Below are positions 4,207-5,606 of a stretch of DNA of 5,606 nt, piece after piece. The notes below the pieces were generated by a model. It worked only from the letters and a program-made list of their open reading frames with translations, was not told the DNA's origin and ran no database searches. The stretch is from Candidatus Apopatocola equi (GTDB lineage: Bacteria; Bacillota; Clostridia; Oscillospirales; Oscillospiraceae). The position numbers and the translations under genes are program-made. The DNA is taken from NCBI GenBank assembly GCA_018065965.1, contig JAGHSH010000170.1, forward strand, positions 1-5,606, given 5' to 3'. Position 1 is the stretch's first letter. Every line of letters begins with the position of its first letter.

Positions 4207-5606
4207 TTTCTTCTCCCCGGATTCGGACGGTGCCATTCTCATCGGTACGGTATACGCTGATATTTCGCGCTGCCAGACGCTCGAGCGTCGCGGCGGTCGG
4301 ATGTCCATAGGTATTGTAGCCAACGCTGATCACGGCGGCGTCCGCCTGAACGGCGTCCAGAAAACGCTCTGCGGTGGAGCCGCTGCTGCCGTGGTGTCCC
4401 ACCAGCAGGATCTCAATATCTCCGGGCGGTGAAAGCTGCACATAGCGCCGCTCCATGGAGGCGTCCGCGTCCCCGGTGATGAGCACGTCAAACTCTCCGC
4501 AGGAGCCGAGCACAAAAAGCCCCGCTTCCCTGTCTCCGAAGGTGGGCGGCGCGTTCAGGCGCAGCCGCAGCCCCTCGCCGGAGAGGCACAGCTCGTCGTC
4601 CACAAAGACTGCCTCGGTGCCGTAGCGTTCGGCCAGCGCCAGGATCTCCGCTTCTTCTGCCGGTTCCTGTCCCCGGGGCAGATAGAGCCTGTGTACCCGG
4701 AGCTGCGAGAGGAGCTGACCCACGCCGTCGCAGTGATCCCGGTGCAGGTGGGTGAGGATCAGGGCGGAGAGCTCTCTTCTGCCCCGGCTGAGGGCGTAGT
4801 CCGCAGCCCTGTCCCCGGCGTTATCAAGGGCGTTGATACTGCCGCAGTCTACCATCACGGCGGCGTCGCCCCGCTCCAGCAGGGTGCAGGCGCCCTGTCC
4901 CACATCGATCACCGACACGCTCAGCCCCGGTTCCCGGCGTTGGAGTCCCTGCAGTCCCACGCAGAGGCAGAGAGTAAGGATTACCGCACTGCCCACGCGC
5001 AGCAGCGGCGGTTCCTTTTTCCGCAGTCGGCTGACGAGCAGGGCTGTGAGCAGCAGCACATAGGCCAGCAGCAGCCACCATAAATACAGACGGTTCTCCG
5101 TGTAGACCGCCGCGCCGGGCAGCGCGGAGAGGGTGCGGGCCACGGCAAACACAAAGCGGTCTCCGAAGGCAAGCACGCTCCCGGCGGCTTTTCCCAGCGG
5201 CAGGGAGAGCGCACCCAGTCCCAGTGTCAGGTACCCGCCCACAAAGAGGAGCGAGACGATCCACAGACACAGTGCATTGCTGAGCGGCGAGACCAGGGAG
5301 ATCAGGCCGAAGTGCAGCGCCGTCAGCGGCAGCGTGAACGTCATGGCGCCCAGCGACGCCGAGAGGATCGAGCAGACCGTGCGGCACAGCGCCCCGGCAA
5401 TTCCGCGCTCCGGCAGCCCCGCCAGCATACGCTGCCGGAGTCCCGGTGCGAAGAGCAGGATGCCCGCCGCCGCGCCGAAGCTCAGCTGGAGGCTGATGCT
5501 CAGGGCACTGCAGGGGTTGATGCACAGCAGCAGCGCCAGTGCGGAGCCGAGGGAGGTAAGCGAGTCCTCCTCCCGGTGTACCAGCGGAGCCAGAAGCAGG
5601 ATGAAC
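4175..5606 (-). CDS. comEC: DNA internalisation protein ComEC/Rec2 (N-terminus beyond window)
   Basis: ComEC forms the inner-membrane channel for single-stranded DNA uptake in transformation; its C-terminal metallo-beta-lactamase-fold domain is thought to degrade the non-transported strand. The 476 visible residues run open to the window edge. They begin inside the competence domain: an Arg/Glu/Asp-containing loop (10-15), LLLCINP (25-31) and LQLSFGAAAGILLF (39-52), all family-typical, followed by several transmembrane helices. The nuclease domain starts near SVSVIDVGQG (about 229-238), with the metal-binding HLHRDH at 286-291 (4750..4733), TGDAD (377-381) and GHHGSSGS (403-410), ending in GYNTYGHPT and a short tail. 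All expected metal ligands visible here are intact, so the domain looks functional. comEC followed by holA is common in Firmicutes. An ATG at 5428 is internal, because the frame and family homology continue upstream. Confidence 0.96.
   Translation of the reverse strand, partial: FILLLAPLVHREEDSLTSLGSALALLLCINPCSALSISLQLSFGAAAGILLFAPGLRQRMLAGLPERGIAGALCRTVCSILSASLGAMTFTLPLTALHFGLISLVSPLSNALCLWIVSLLFVGGYLTLGLGALSLPLGKAAGSVLAFGDRFVFAVARTLSALPGAAVYTENRLYLWWLLLAYVLLLTALLVSRLRKKEPPLLRVGSAVILTLCLCVGLQGLQRREPGLSVSVIDVGQGACTLLERGDAAVMVDCGSINALDNAGDRAADYALSRGRRELSALILTHLHRDHCDGVGQLLSQLRVHRLYLPRGQEPAEEAEILALAERYGTEAVFVDDELCLSGEGLRLRLNAPPTFGDREAGLFVLGSCGEFDVLITGDADASMERRYVQLSPPGDIEILLVGHHGSSGSTAERFLDAVQADAAVISVGYNTYGHPTAATLERLAARNISVYRTDENGTVRIRGEENGSFQIEKHR
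4213..4218 (-). promoter_or_regulatory. Shine-Dalgarno site of holA
   Basis: The minus strand reads GGGGAG, 6 nt before the ATG at 4206 and within the 3' end of comEC. It selects this start over the upstream in-frame ATG at 4323. Confidence 0.7.

Noticed and set aside
4207..4323. N-terminal extension of holA to the ATG at 4323
   Set aside because: The 39 extra residues are unlike the delta family and overlap the conserved ComEC C-terminus; the ATG at 4206 has its own ribosome site.
4824..5525. 233-codon minus-strand frame inside comEC
   Set aside because: It is an alternative frame of comEC with Ala/Gly/Arg-rich composition and no domain; a shadow.
5429..5606. Reading comEC as starting at the ATG at 5428
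   Set aside because: The frame stays open to the window edge and encodes family-typical ComEC sequence (LLLCINP, LQLSFGAAAGILLF), so that ATG is internal.

Overview
The window is about 60% G+C by eye, with a clear AT-rich dip near 2100-2350. It carries chromosomal housekeeping genes of a Gram-positive anaerobe. A DUF421/DUF4363 pair, NrdR, RNase M5 (RnmV) and a comEC-holA arrangement together point to Bacillota, class Clostridia. The high G+C and protein style suggest an Oscillospirales-type gut bacterium, but that placement is inference. I see no phage, IS element, CRISPR array, rRNA or tRNA.

Layout, left to right. (1) 1-527, minus: the first 175 residues of a GMP synthetase whose start lies directly before the ATP-pyrophosphatase domain, so it has no fused glutamine amidotransferase domain. 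(2) 528-562: a 35-bp divergent gap. (3) 563-1617, plus: a two-gene operon with an ATGA overlap, encoding a YetF-like DUF421 membrane protein and a DUF4363 protein. (4) 1614-2075, minus: nrdR, convergent with the pair and overlapping it by 4 bp at the stop codons. (5) 2076-2357: a low-GC regulatory gap with an extended -10 promoter for nrdR, a short inverted repeat over that promoter, and a perfect 19-bp-stem terminator-like hairpin. (6) 2358-2591, plus: a 77-residue putative membrane protein with a long Shine-Dalgarno match, overlapping the 3' end of rnmV tail to tail by 60 bp. (7) 2532-5606, minus: a tightly overlapping operon comEC (C-terminal part) - holA - rnmV.

How the genes fit together: comEC (DNA-uptake channel), holA (clamp-loader delta) and rnmV (5S rRNA maturation) have overlapping ends and are probably co-transcribed leftward. 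The hairpin at 2237-2282 is the most likely terminator for that transcript, which would then run antisense through the small membrane-protein gene. nrdR (repressor of ribonucleotide reductase genes) and guaA (GMP synthesis) both serve nucleotide supply but are separate units. The DUF421/DUF4363 pair is of poorly known function; DUF421 relatives in Bacillus are spore inner-membrane proteins.

Nothing here is clearly a new system. The most useful points for a second look are the amidotransferase-less GMP synthetase, the small membrane protein overlapping rnmV, and the layered promoter/terminator signals between nrdR and that gene.
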